Of a DNA stretch of 64,000 nt, positions 9,352 to 19,910 are shown in pieces. The stretch spans positions 2,733,501 through 2,797,500 of the forward strand of contig NZ_CP117267.1 in assembly GCF_007000325.2 (NCBI RefSeq). The letters run 5' to 3'. Every line of letters begins with the position of its first letter. Position 1 is the first letter of the stretch. The position numbers were made by a program, and so were the translations under genes. Under the pieces are notes generated by a model. The model made no database searches. It worked only from the letters and a program-made list of their open reading frames with translations, and had not been told where the DNA came from. Source of the DNA: Rhizobium rhododendri. GTDB taxonomy: Bacteria > Pseudomonadota > Alphaproteobacteria > Rhizobiales > Rhizobiaceae.

Positions 9352-9594
9352 TCAGCCATCATCCTTGACGTCCGCTTCCGGACGGTCGCCGCCGCTGGCC
9401 GACTCGGTCTTCCAGCTTCCGTCCGCCGCCTGATAGGCGATCTCCGCATCCTGGCCGCCGATCTGCTGACGCTTTGCCGCGTCCTTGGCAGCTTTCAGGG
9501 CCTGCGCATGATCAGGGAATGTTTCAGACCATACGTCGCCCAGTCGATAACCCCAGCCTTCGTCGTGTTCGGCAACATGATACGTAACGTGCAT
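9352..9594 (-). CDS. DUF2188-type small protein
   Basis: 80 residues. The start YHVAEHDEGWGYRLGDVWSE and the helix HAQALKAAKDAAKRQ match the short DUF2188 fold (WxV....gW.v......s..f.t..eA...A). The C-terminus is acidic and low-complexity. An AGGAAA sequence lies 8-10 nt before the ATG. Role unknown; such proteins are often associated with stress-response genes, but no EcfG-like promoter is visible upstream. Confidence 0.7.
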   Translation of the reverse strand: MHVTYHVAEHDEGWGYRLGDVWSETFPDHAQALKAAKDAAKRQQIGGQDAEIAYQAADGSWKTESASGGDRPEADVKDDG

Positions 9595-9776
9595 GACATA
9601 TTTTCCTAATTCCAGATGTCGCGCAGCTTAGCCTACTTTGCACGCCGGAAAGCTTAAATCCTTGCGGCTTGCCCGGTAGTCGTCTTCCACGCCTATCGGA
9701 AATAGGGCTTCAACGGCGACTGGACAATGTGGATGCTGCGATTGCATCCGGAAATTGTCGTCAGACCGGAGGGGCC

Positions 9777-9983
9777 CTATTCCACCATCAGCCCGTCAAA
9801 CACTTCGAGCATGGCATCGGAGATCGCCTTGCCGAGCGCGCCGCCGGTGCGCTGCAAGGCTTCCTCGTCCATATCGCGGGCAGACAGCGCCAGCGCCGAG
9901 CCTTCATTGCGAACGATTTCCTGCGCCCGCTGGATAGCCCAGAGTGCGAATTCGCTGCGGCTGTTGATTTCGACGTTATCCAT
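9777..9983 (-). CDS. Conserved small hypothetical protein
   Basis: 68 residues, mostly helical and acidic (NSRSEFALWAIQRAQEIV; AISDAMLEVFDGLMVE). A GGAG ribosome-binding site lies 6 nt before the ATG, and codon use is normal. I do not recognise a family. Alone between the DUF2188 gene and tkt. Confidence 0.6.
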   Translation of the reverse strand: MDNVEINSRSEFALWAIQRAQEIVRNEGSALALSARDMDEEALQRTGGALGKAISDAMLEVFDGLMVE

Positions 9984-10437
9984 GACGGCTCCGGCTCAAG
10001 GCTGAACATAGTGCATTTTCAAGCGCCGGTGTCACGCCGGCAGGCCATCAGAATCACCACCAGCGGCTCGCGTGATCGAGATTGGCGTCCTGACGTTCCT
10101 GGACGGGACCCATCAACATCTTCAGCCGACCGATCTGCTTTTTGTCAAGAAGATCGCGGCGTGCAAATTCATGCATGCTCCAGATGTCGCGAAGGCTGGT
10201 ATCGCGTGTGTCGGATCGTTTTAATGTCATGGAGCCCGACTACAAGACAATCTGGTCAAATGATAGGCGTCGCATGCCCAATCGTGGAGAAATACGCCTC
10301 CCCCCTGCCATCCCTAGCCGTTCACCTTTTGCGGAGGACGGTTGAATTCCACAGCCTGGCTATATCTACCAATAGACGAGCCCCGGCCCTGTCGCGCGGC
10401 AAAACCATTCCCAGCGAACGAAATTTGGAGCATCACC
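9984..10437. other. Non-coding stretch upstream of tkt
   Basis: 454 bp without a supported gene. The short frames present lack ribosome-binding sites and have poor composition. The segment must hold the promoter of tkt; no specific element was recognised. Confidence 0.5.
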
Positions 10438-12483
10438 ATGGCAACCCAATCCCCGGTCCAGACCGAAAAAACCGTTCCTGCCCCGCGCGACCAGCACCTG
10501 CGCGACATGGCCGATTGCATCCGTTTCCTGTCGATGGATGCGGTGCAGAAAGCAAAAAGCGGCCATCCGGGCATGCCGATGGGCATGGCCGATATCGCCA
10601 CGGTGCTTTTTTCCGAGTTCATGAAGTTCGATGCAGCAGACCCGCACTGGTTTGACCGCGACCGTTTCCTGATCTCCAACGGCCATGGCTCGATGCTGCT
10701 CTACAGCCTCCTCTACCTGACCGGCGTCAAGGAAATGACCATCGACGAAATCAAGAACTTTCGCCAGATCGACAGCCGCACGCCAGGTCACCCCGAATAC
10801 CACCATGCCCCCGGCATCGAGACCACCACAGGTCCGCTTGGCCAGGGTCTCGCCAATTCCGTGGGCCTGGCTTTTGCCGAACGCATCATGAATGCCAAAT
10901 TCGGCGATGCCCTGGTCGACCACTTCACCTATGTATTCATGGGCGACGGTTGCCTGATGGAAGGCATCAGCCACGAGGCAATCTCGCTTGCCGGCCACCG
11001 CAAGCTAGGCCGCCTGATCGCGTTCTTCGACAACAATTCGATCACGATCGACGGTGCAGTCAACTTGTCCGAGTCCGATGATCAGGCAGCACGCTTCCGG
11101 GCGTCGAACTGGCATGTGCAGGAAATCGACGGTCACGACACCGATGCTATCCGCGCAGCAATCGTCGAAGCACAGAAGGTGACCGACAAGCCGTCGATGA
11201 TCTCTTGCAAGACCGTCATCGGCTTCGGCTTCCCGACCAAGGCGGGCACCCAGAAGGCGCACAGCGATGCACCCGGCGAAGAAGAAATTGCCGGCGCGCG
11301 CCGTCTGCTGAAGTGGGATGCAGCACCTTTCGAAATCCCGCAGCCACTGCTGGATGCCTGGAGGGCGATCGGCGCCAAGGGGCGCGATGCTCGCATGGCC
11401 TGGGCCGACCGCGTCAAGGCAGCCCCCGATGGGCTGGGCGAAGATTTCGACCGCCGCATGAAAGGCGAGCTGCCGGCCGGCTGGAAGCAGGCAGTCACCG
11501 ACGCCAAGACAGAGCTGCTTGGCAGCGACAAGGATCTCGCCACGCGACAGGCAAGCGGCATCGTCCTCAACCATCTGTTCGATGCAATTCCGGAGATGCT
11601 CGGCGGCTCGGCTGACCTGACACCATCCAACAACACCAAGGCGAAGAACCAGGTTGAAATCCCGGCCGGCCAGTTCGACGGCTCCTATGTCCACTACGGC
11701 GTTCGGGAGCACGGCATGGCTGCGGCGATGAACGGCATAGCCCTGCATGGCGGACTGGTGCCCTACGGCGGCACCTTCCTGACCTTCTCCGACTATTGCC
11801 GCCCGGCAATCCGCCTGGCAGCGATGATGGATATCCGCACCATCTTCGTCATGACCCACGATTCGATTGGCCTCGGCGAAGACGGTCCGACGCATCAGCC
11901 GGTCGAGCATCTGAGCGCGCTGCGTGCCATCCCGAAGCTTGCTGTCTACCGTCCGGGCGATCCGATCGAAACGGCCGAATGCTGGGAGGCGATTCTCGAC
12001 GCACCGCGCCAGGCAGCGCTGATTGCCCTGTCACGCCAGCCGATGCCTCTGCTACGCCGCGATCCCGGCACGGAAAACCTCTCGGCCAAGGGCGGCTACG
12101 TGCTGCTGGAGGCTGAGGGCGGTCCCCGCAAGCTGACGATTTTTGCGACGGGATCCGAACTGCATCTGGCCGTCGAAGCGCGCGACCTACTGCAGGCCGA
12201 GGGTATTCCGACCGCCGTCGTCTCCATGCCCTGCAAGCTGCTGTTCGAAGCCCAGGATGCCGCCTACAAGGCATCGGTGCTCGGCGAGACGCGCGCACGC
12301 GTTGCGGTCGAGGCTGCCGTGCAGGATAGCTGGGACAGGTATCTCGGTCTCGACGGTCGTTTCGTCGGCATGCACGACTTCGGCGCATCCGGCAAAATCG
12401 AGGATGTCTACCGCAAGTTCGATATCAACACCGAAGCCGTCGCCCGCGCCGGCCGCGACGTGGTTGCTGCCCTCGCTGCTTGA
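10438..12483 (+). CDS. tkt: Transketolase
   Basis: 681 residues. ThDP-dependent enzyme of the non-oxidative pentose phosphate pathway that transfers C2 units between sugar phosphates. The N-terminal ThDP domain shows SGHPGMPMGMADI, GPLGQGLANSVG and GDGCLMEGISHEA; the central pyrimidine-binding domain shows YVHYGVREHGMAAAMNG and HDSIGLGEDGPTHQPVEH. The ATG at 10438 gives the usual length; an upstream extension to 10342 is unsupported. Unlike many rhizobial tkt genes it is not followed by gap and pgk, so it may be a second isozyme. Confidence 0.96.
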   Translation: MATQSPVQTEKTVPAPRDQHLRDMADCIRFLSMDAVQKAKSGHPGMPMGMADIATVLFSEFMKFDAADPHWFDRDRFLISNGHGSMLLYSLLYLTGVKEMTIDEIKNFRQIDSRTPGHPEYHHAPGIETTTGPLGQGLANSVGLAFAERIMNAKFGDALVDHFTYVFMGDGCLMEGISHEAISLAGHRKLGRLIAFFDNNSITIDGAVNLSESDDQAARFRASNWHVQEIDGHDTDAIRAAIVEAQKVTDKPSMISCKTVIGFGFPTKAGTQKAHSDAPGEEEIAGARRLLKWDAAPFEIPQPLLDAWRAIGAKGRDARMAWADRVKAAPDGLGEDFDRRMKGELPAGWKQAVTDAKTELLGSDKDLATRQASGIVLNHLFDAIPEMLGGSADLTPSNNTKAKNQVEIPAGQFDGSYVHYGVREHGMAAAMNGIALHGGLVPYGGTFLTFSDYCRPAIRLAAMMDIRTIFVMTHDSIGLGEDGPTHQPVEHLSALRAIPKLAVYRPGDPIETAECWEAILDAPRQAALIALSRQPMPLLRRDPGTENLSAKGGYVLLEAEGGPRKLTIFATGSELHLAVEARDLLQAEGIPTAVVSMPCKLLFEAQDAAYKASVLGETRARVAVEAAVQDSWDRYLGLDGRFVGMHDFGASGKIEDVYRKFDINTEAVARAGRDVVAALAA

Positions 12484-12516
12484 ACCGCTGAAGAAAACTC
12501 CCAATCTCCCGAATAG

Positions 12517-12547
12517 AAAATGCCGCCCGGTGAGGCGGCATTTTCGT
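12517..12547 (+). terminator. Rho-independent terminator of tkt
   Basis: AAAATGCCGCC pairs with GGCGGCATTTT, an 11-bp perfect stem with a 6-nt loop and built-in A and T tracts, 34 nt after the tkt stop. It may act on both strands. Confidence 0.85.
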
Positions 12548-12588
12548 TGAGGAATTAAGTCTGTCGTCTCTCGACCATATTACCGAAG

Positions 12589-13125
12589 TCAGAGGTATGG
12601 CGAATACGTCCCACCCGCCTCGTAGGCTGGCCGGCGAGATGCTGCCGCGGCATTGCTTTCCCGGCGCTCGGCCATGCGCATCGACTGCTGGAACAGATCG
12701 TCCAGGCGAACGCGCTCCGTGGCCATCGCCGCGAAAGCGCGATCAAATCTCGCGATCAGATGGCGATGTTTTTTCATTGCCGCCTGCAGCTCTTGCTCGC
12801 TCATCCTTTCCTCCGCTGGAAGCGGACGCATGGTCATTCGCTGGCCGATATCGTCCTGGAATGAAGCGAGAGTCAGCCCGACCTTGCGCAGCTGCTGGCG
12901 GGTGGTTGCCGAGGATTCCGTTGCGATCAGCAGACGCACCGCGCTGACAAGCAATTGTTTGCGGAACGGGAGATCGTCGATGTCGACGACGTCGAGCCCC
13001 AGATCCGCCAGCTTTAGATAGCGCAGATACTGGTCTACCAGATCGCGCGCCTCTCGCAACGTGTCTGCATCTGACTGCTTGCTGGAATTGGCGCGAAAAT
13101 TCTGTCTCTGCTGGGTGGGGTTCAT
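12589..13125 (-). CDS. Hypothetical protein, helical
   Basis: 178 residues from the preferred ATG (in-frame ATGs at 13137 and 13170 are alternatives; the first has no spacer to a ribosome-binding site). The protein is highly charged and predicted helical, with heptad-like stretches (REARDLVDQYLRYLKLADLG; MSEQELQAAMKKHRHLIARF). No domain recognised. It stands alone, convergent with tkt. Composition matches neighbouring genes, so it is likely real. Confidence 0.6.
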   Translation of the reverse strand: MNPTQQRQNFRANSSKQSDADTLREARDLVDQYLRYLKLADLGLDVVDIDDLPFRKQLLVSAVRLLIATESSATTRQQLRKVGLTLASFQDDIGQRMTMRPLPAEERMSEQELQAAMKKHRHLIARFDRAFAAMATERVRLDDLFQQSMRMAERRESNAAAASRRPAYEAGGTYSPYL

Positions 13126-13485
13126 CTGGTCCACCATCCTTGTCGACAGCGTAAACGTGATGTGAACCATAATGTTTCACGCAATGACGGTCATTTGATC
13201 GTTGCTGTTTTGCGGGCATTTCTGAGCCCGAATATTTCTCGCCCGGACGCCGCGAATGCCCGCTTGTAAACGGGTTCACGTCCCCCGACCTATCGCTTGA
13301 TCAAACGGAAATCCGAGCTATCCCAGAGGGTTGACGTGCACTTTGCGTCAGTCTTGGAGGGCTTGCTGGCAAACTCCCCATACCGTTGGGCCCACGCAAT
13401 TAGTTCAATTTCGGCTTGGAACAACTCAACAGCGAACTGGTTGTGAGAGGGCAACAAACAAAACAAGACAGACGAGGAAACCCCG
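13126..13485. other. Intergenic region with EcfG-type promoter
   Basis: 360 bp without a supported gene, apart from a possible N-terminal extension of the hypothetical gene up to 13170. The right part carries the GGAAC/GTT element listed separately. No other element recognised. Confidence 0.5.
13418..13442 (+). promoter_or_regulatory. EcfG-type general-stress promoter of the PepSY-like gene
   Basis: GGAAC at 13418-13422, 16 nt, then GGTT at 13439-13442 (equivalently N17 and GTT). This matches the alphaproteobacterial EcfG consensus GGAAC-N16/17-CGTT. The -10 element lies about 43 nt before the ATG at 13486. Confidence 0.7.
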
Positions 13486-13803
13486 ATGAAGAAGATTTTG
13501 CTGACGTCGATTGCTGCCCTGATGACGACTTCGGTTGCCTTTGCGCAGAGCCAGACACCGACAACCTCGCAGGATACACCGGCAGTCGCCACGCCTGAAA
13601 CCACCAACGCCGGTGCACCGGTCCAGGGCAAGAACAGCTTCACGGAATCGCAGGCGAAGTCGCGCATCGAAGCGGCCGGCTTTGCAGATGTCGCCGACCT
13701 CAAGCTCGACGACCAGGGCATCTGGCGTGCCAGCGCAAATAAGGATGCCAAGCCAGTTCAGGTGTCGCTCGATTACCAGGGCAACGTCGTCCAGGCAAAG
13801 TAA
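13486..13803 (+). CDS. Periplasmic PepSY-like small protein
   Basis: 105 residues. Signal peptide of about 20 residues (KKILLTSIAALMTTSVAFAQ), a Thr/Pro/Ala-rich linker, then a PepSY-like module at about 50-105 (FTESQAKSRIEAAGFADV; LKLDDQGIWRASA; VSLDYQGNVV). Modules of this kind are thought to act in the periplasm or as inhibitors. An EcfG-type promoter stands upstream and a general-stress membrane protein follows after 40 bp, so it is probably part of the general stress response. Confidence 0.85.
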   Translation: MKKILLTSIAALMTTSVAFAQSQTPTTSQDTPAVATPETTNAGAPVQGKNSFTESQAKSRIEAAGFADVADLKLDDQGIWRASANKDAKPVQVSLDYQGNVVQAK

Positions 13804-13843
13804 TCCCGTCCTCAACAATAATAACATTCGGAAGGAAACCACC

Positions 13844-14458
13844 ATGAGAACTGTCACAGGTCTGTTCGACAACTATGATGATGCAAAGACTGCGGTTGGC
13901 CAGCTCGAAAGCGCCGGTATTGCATCGAAGAACATCAGCATCGTTTCCAACACTGCCGACGGGCGCAAGGTTGAGGATCAGGGTAACAATGCAGCTGAAG
14001 GCGCCGGAACCGGCGTTGGCATTGGCGCAGTTGCCGGTGGTGCCGGCGGATTGCTCGCAGGCCTCGGCATGCTTGCCATCCCAGGCGTCGGCCCGGTTGT
14101 CGCAGCCGGTTGGCTTGTCGCCACGCTGACGGGCGCCGTTGCGGGTGCAGTGGTAGGCGGTGCGGCCGGCGGTGTCGTTGGCGCCCTCATCAGTTCCGGC
14201 GTGCCGGAAAAAGACGCCCATGTCTACGCTGAAGGTGTCCGCCGTGGCGGCACTCTGGTCACCGCGCAGGTCGAAGAGGACGAAGCCGTTTCAGCTGAAG
14301 CGATCCTTGACCGCTCCAAGCGTGTAAACCTGACGGACCGTCGCACGGCCTATACCGCCGAGGGCTGGAACCGCTTCGACGACACGCTCGACCCCTATTC
14401 GCAGTCGGAAATCGATGCCGAGCGCAATCGCTACGGTACTAACAATCCCCGCATTTGA
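13844..14458 (+). CDS. General stress protein (17M-like domain) with glycine-zipper membrane segment
   Basis: 204 residues. The N-terminus MRTVTGLFDNYDDAKTAVG matches the general-stress 17M domain. Residues 50-120 form a long Gly/Ala zipper (GAGTGVGIGAVAGGAGGLLA and GAVAGAVVGGAAGGVVGALI) that probably inserts in a membrane, followed by an acidic C-terminal part. It starts 40 bp after the PepSY-like gene and is likely driven by the same EcfG-type promoter. Biochemical role unknown. Confidence 0.85.
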   Translation: MRTVTGLFDNYDDAKTAVGQLESAGIASKNISIVSNTADGRKVEDQGNNAAEGAGTGVGIGAVAGGAGGLLAGLGMLAIPGVGPVVAAGWLVATLTGAVAGAVVGGAAGGVVGALISSGVPEKDAHVYAEGVRRGGTLVTAQVEEDEAVSAEAILDRSKRVNLTDRRTAYTAEGWNRFDDTLDPYSQSEIDAERNRYGTNNPRI

Positions 14459-14477
14459 TCGTCTTATCATCCAAAGG

Positions 14478-14509
14478 AAAGCCGGCCCCCGTGGCCGGCT
14501 TTCGTGGTT
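14478..14509 (+). terminator. Rho-independent terminator after the stress operon
   Basis: AAAGCCGGCC pairs with GGCCGGCTTT (10-bp perfect stem, 5-nt loop), followed by a T-rich stretch, 19 nt after the stop codon. Confidence 0.8.
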
Positions 14510-14539
14510 TTCGGGCATCGGGCTATTTTGAGAAAATAG

Positions 14540-14564
14540 GGAACGATGTCGCGAGGTCTAGGTT
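14540..14564 (+). promoter_or_regulatory. EcfG-type general-stress promoter of katE
   Basis: GGAAC at 14540-14544, 16 nt, GGTT at 14561-14564: the same architecture as the element at 13418. It ends 33 nt before the katE ATG, between a terminator and the gene. Confidence 0.7.
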
Positions 14565-14597
14565 GAGCTTGGACCTACCCCCGACCGGAGAACCCAG

Positions 14598-16715
<2,118 letters not shown>

Positions 16716-16737
16716 GGCTTCGGGATCGTTTCAAGAT

Positions 16738-16777
16738 AGGCCACGCAGCCATTTCAAGGCTGCGTGGCCTTTTTATT
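16738..16777 (+). terminator. Rho-independent terminator of katE
   Basis: AGGCCACGCAGCC pairs with GGCTGCGTGGCCT, a 13-bp perfect stem with a 7-nt loop, followed by TTTTATTTT. Confidence 0.95.
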
Positions 16778-17002
16778 TTCCGCAATGGATATTGCAATGG
16801 GCACGATTGTTACGAAAAAAGCCCTATTTCGTCGTACCTATCCATATTAGTCAGATTTTCCGAACCGTCCGTTTCGTTTTCCGCCCTTCAATAACCCACG
16901 CCCCGATCACACATGACGCCTGCAAGCGCCATGACCAGCCTCACCCGCTGGTTTGCGGTCGGCCTTGCATCAAAGCGACCTTAAGCGCTGGGAGATATTG
17001 AT

Positions 17003-17287
17003 ATGGCATGTTGTGATTTTTTCGAGCAGCCCCACCGGGACGAACCTGCAGGCAATGGCGAAAAGGATTATCGCGAACACGTTGCCGCGCACAAGCTTTC
17101 GTTCGGCGAGATTGTCGTGGTCGTCGCAGCCGTCGTGATGCTGGCGGGAATGGGCTTCGTACACCGTGACCCCTCGCCTGAGCCCCGGATCACCGGGTCG
17201 ATTTCGGCCTCCGGCGCCTCACCGGCGAGTGGCTTCACCCGCTGCGACGACGACAACCATTATCTCTCGCAAAGATGCGAACGTTGA
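17003..17287 (+). CDS. Small single-pass membrane protein
   Basis: 94 residues. A charged N-terminus with CC at residues 3-4 is followed by one hydrophobic segment at about 35-52 (IVVVVAAVVMLAGMGFV) and a Pro/Ser-rich tail with two cysteines. GGGAG precedes the ATG at good spacing. I recognise no family. It stops 12 bp before the convergent copD stop. Confidence 0.55.
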   Translation: MACCDFFEQPHRDEPAGNGEKDYREHVAAHKLSFGEIVVVVAAVVMLAGMGFVHRDPSPEPRITGSISASGASPASGFTRCDDDNHYLSQRCER

Positions 17288-17298
17288 AGCCCGTACGG

Positions 17299-18186
17299 TC
17301 AAGTCGGATCGAGCGTGCCGAACACGGCTACCAGCCCGATAGCGGCAACACCCAGCAGGATCTCGACCAAGCTAGCCCGCCGGATTGACCGCAACGCGGC
17401 GTCCGGGTTTTCAGCGATCGCCGGAACGAACACATAGCGGTTGACGATAGCAAGACATGTCATCATGCCGACAGCAGCGATCTTCATCGTCAGGATCAGC
17501 AGGTATGGCGATGACCAGTCAGTTGGCCAGCGGCCGAGCGTCATGATGGAATTGACGATCCCCGTCGCCAACACCAGAAAGACGGCGCCGTGTCCGACGT
17601 TCGAAAAACGCCGCAGCGCAACTTGCGCCGCGGTATGATATTCGGGCACCGCAAGCATCCTCAGCACGACCACAAACGGGATCAATGCTCCTAGCCATGC
17701 CCCGCCGGCGAGAAGGTGGACGATATCGTTGAGCCGATGGGCAATCCGGAGCAGGCCATCTTCCATGGAGGCATGCCCGGTCAGGGCCAGCCCCGCGAGG
17801 CCAAGCGCTGACGCAAGGGCCACGGTCCCCATTCGCCTGTCAGCGCGGCGGATGAAGGCCAGCATTAGAAGTAACCCTGCCACCGCCTGCGCCTGAAAGA
17901 AAAGAGCGAACGGACTTGCGACGAGGACGGCATACACTGTTGCCCCGTCCACGGCATCGGGCCACCCATTACCCAGAGCTGCTGCCTGTAACGGTAATGC
18001 TGCCACTGTCGTCAGAACCGCCACCCCGGCTGCAGCCAGCGGAAAGACGCCGAGCCGCCGCAGCATCTGGGCGGCCAGCGAGGGTGGCATGAGAAACGCG
18101 ACGAAAGCAGCCGTACCCCACAACAGCAACAGGGCGCTGTCATGCAGAAAGCGGCAGATTTGGATCGCTGTCGATGGTTCGATCAA
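17299..18186 (-). CDS. copD: Copper resistance protein CopD
   Basis: 295 residues with about eight transmembrane segments. It has the conserved histidines of CopD (GHASMEDGLLRIAHRLNDIVH; FSNVGHGAVF) and is thought to bring copper across the inner membrane together with CopC. I place the start at a TTG that overlaps the copC stop (TTGA); the next upstream ATG lies deep inside copC. This implies translational coupling. The domain is a single CopD unit, not the CopC-CopD fusion seen in Gram-positives. Confidence 0.9.
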   Translation of the reverse strand: MIEPSTAIQICRFLHDSALLLLWGTAAFVAFLMPPSLAAQMLRRLGVFPLAAAGVAVLTTVAALPLQAAALGNGWPDAVDGATVYAVLVASPFALFFQAQAVAGLLLMLAFIRRADRRMGTVALASALGLAGLALTGHASMEDGLLRIAHRLNDIVHLLAGGAWLGALIPFVVVLRMLAVPEYHTAAQVALRRFSNVGHGAVFLVLATGIVNSIMTLGRWPTDWSSPYLLILTMKIAAVGMMTCLAIVNRYVFVPAIAENPDAALRSIRRASLVEILLGVAAIGLVAVFGTLDPT

Positions 18187-18551
18187 GGCTTGACGGTGAA
18201 AGTGAAGGAGCCGCTGGTCTTGTGCCCATCGCTGGACAGCACATGCCATTCGACGGTGTAGGGTCCAGCCGTAAGCGGACCGGCGACAGGCACGGTCAGA
18301 CCCTTGTCTTCATCGCTAAGGCTCGCGTCCCCTGTTTTCACCGCAGCCTTTTCCGGCCCGATCAGCTTGATGCCCGAAAATTTGAGATTTAGGCTTTCGG
18401 TGAACGTCATCGTCACCGCCGAAGGCGCCGATGCAACGGTACTCTTATCCGCCGGCAGCGAAGTCTTGAGATGGGCATGCGCCGACGCCTGGCCAGCGAC
18501 GCCGAGCGTGCAGAGAAACAGGAGAGCTGAAGCGACGCTACGATTGGTCAT
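18183..18551 (-). CDS. copC: Periplasmic copper-binding protein CopC/YobA
   Basis: 122 residues. Signal peptide ending GQASA, then a mature N-terminal His (HAHLKTSLPADKSTV) and the DGH element (EWHVLSSDGHKTSG), the usual Cu(II) ligands of CopC. No Met-rich Cu(I) loop is seen, so it should be the Cu(II)-only type. The start MTNRSV is chosen because it directly precedes the signal peptide. First gene of copCD. Confidence 0.92.
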   Translation of the reverse strand: MTNRSVASALLFLCTLGVAGQASAHAHLKTSLPADKSTVASAPSAVTMTFTESLNLKFSGIKLIGPEKAAVKTGDASLSDEDKGLTVPVAGPLTAGPYTVEWHVLSSDGHKTSGSFTFTVKP

Positions 18552-18857
18552 GACGACTCCTTGCGACAGATGAAACAACGCTCACGGAACGTGAAGGTGC
18601 AGCTAGTCGGTCCGGAAAACCAAAACTGCACGAAAAGCCGGTAGGAGCGTCAAAAGCCCCTGTCAATCGAATGATATCGTTGCGCTCCCCATGGTGACGC
18701 TTTGCCGCAAGCCCTTGCACCAAGGGCGCAGATGGAGGATTGCAGGTGATATACCCAAGGCTGCAAAGAAAGTGGCGGTCATTTGAGGGCCAAGCGAGTA
18801 GCATGTCAGCGAACCGGCGCCGCGATGGCGAATAACCCAGGACCGTGAAGGCATTTT
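18552..18857. promoter_or_regulatory. Divergent promoter region copC / phosphatase gene
   Basis: 306 bp between divergent starts with no supported gene. It should hold both promoters; no CueR-type or other operator was recognised. Confidence 0.5.
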
Positions 18858-19610
18858 ATGGCAGGCAATGGAATGCAGGAAAGTCAGCGTCGACGTGAGT
18901 TTCGCGATATAGCAGGAGTACCCACTTACGCGATCGGCGATATACACGGTCGCTACGATCTGCTGACCGCCATCGAGGCATTGATCACCGCCGACGCAGC
19001 GCAATTTCCCGGGCGCAAGCTGATGATTACGCTCGGCGACTACATTGATCGTGGCCCGGATTCGGCCAGGGTCGTCAGCCATCTCATGACCCCGGCGCCG
19101 GAGGGTTTCGACCGCATCTGCCTCACCGGCAACCATGAAACAGCGATGCTGGCATATGTCGACGGCGAGATCACCTTGACGCAGTGGCTGGCCATGGGCG
19201 CCGAGGCCACGCTTCTATCTTACGGGCTGGATAGCAATCACCTGGCGCGGCAATATCCTTCGCCCAAGAAGCTCGACGACTTTATCCGCGCCTCGCTGCC
19301 TGCGGATCACATCGCATTTCTGAGAGACCTGCCGATCATGCTGGACACCCCGAGCGTGCTTTTCGTTCACGCCGGCATAGATCCGCACTTGTCCATAGCC
19401 GACCAGACCGATCAGGATCTCGTCTTCATCCGAGGGCGCTTCCTGAAAAGCCGCACGCCACTTCCAAAGCTCGTCGTGCATGGCCACACACAGGTGAAAT
19501 CGCCTGAAGCGCGTGGTCGTCGCCTCAATCTCGATACCGGCGCATTTCACTCCGGAAGTTTGTCGGTGGCACGATTTTACGAGGGCACGGTCAACGTCAT
19601 GTCGACCTGA
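18858..19610 (+). CDS. PPP-family serine/threonine-type metallophosphatase
   Basis: 250 residues. The full PPP signature is present: GDIHGRYD (27-34), GDYIDRGPDS (60-69), GNHE (91-94), HAGI and VHGHT. The two-metal site residues D28, H30, D61, N92 and H93 are all there. It could dephosphorylate proteins or, like ApaH, hydrolyse dinucleoside polyphosphates; the motifs do not separate these. A TGAAGG ribosome-binding site precedes the ATG. Confidence 0.9.
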   Translation: MAGNGMQESQRRREFRDIAGVPTYAIGDIHGRYDLLTAIEALITADAAQFPGRKLMITLGDYIDRGPDSARVVSHLMTPAPEGFDRICLTGNHETAMLAYVDGEITLTQWLAMGAEATLLSYGLDSNHLARQYPSPKKLDDFIRASLPADHIAFLRDLPIMLDTPSVLFVHAGIDPHLSIADQTDQDLVFIRGRFLKSRTPLPKLVVHGHTQVKSPEARGRRLNLDTGAFHSGSLSVARFYEGTVNVMST

Positions 19611-19616
19611 GCGTTG

Positions 19617-19910
19617 TTAATGGCCCAACGGACCAGGCTGGTTGAAAGGCGTGGACGGCAAATGGGAGATCTTGTCGTCGCGAAGGCTTTCGGCGCTGTT
19701 GATGAGATCGGTGGCGCCGCTGGCCGCTGCGCGCTTCGCCTGCTTCCACACAAGATAGCCAATGCACAGAAAATAGCCGAGTTGCAGCAAGATAGCCGCA
19801 GCAATTGATTCCAGTACGGTTATGACGAGAGATCCGGTCATGCAATAAGTCACGATTGCAAAGACGATGATCGTAACGAACATGCCCGCGAACACGCGTG
19901 GCGCACTCAT
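19617..19910 (-). CDS. exoX: Exopolysaccharide production repressor, ExoX/PsiA-like
   Basis: 97 residues. Two hydrophobic segments at about 5-25 and 28-53 (FAGMFVTIIVFAIVTY; VLESIAAAILLQLGYFLCIG) are followed by a basic and polar tail, the plan of ExoX/PsiA/SyrA proteins. In Sinorhizobium, ExoX inhibits succinoglycan synthesis at the level of the ExoY transferase. The ATG at 19910 has AAGGTGAC ideally spaced; an in-frame GTG nine bases upstream lies inside that site. It is divergent from exoY, which supports the name. Confidence 0.85.
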   Translation of the reverse strand: MSAPRVFAGMFVTIIVFAIVTYCMTGSLVITVLESIAAAILLQLGYFLCIGYLVWKQAKRAAASGATDLINSAESLRDDKISHLPSTPFNQPGPLGH

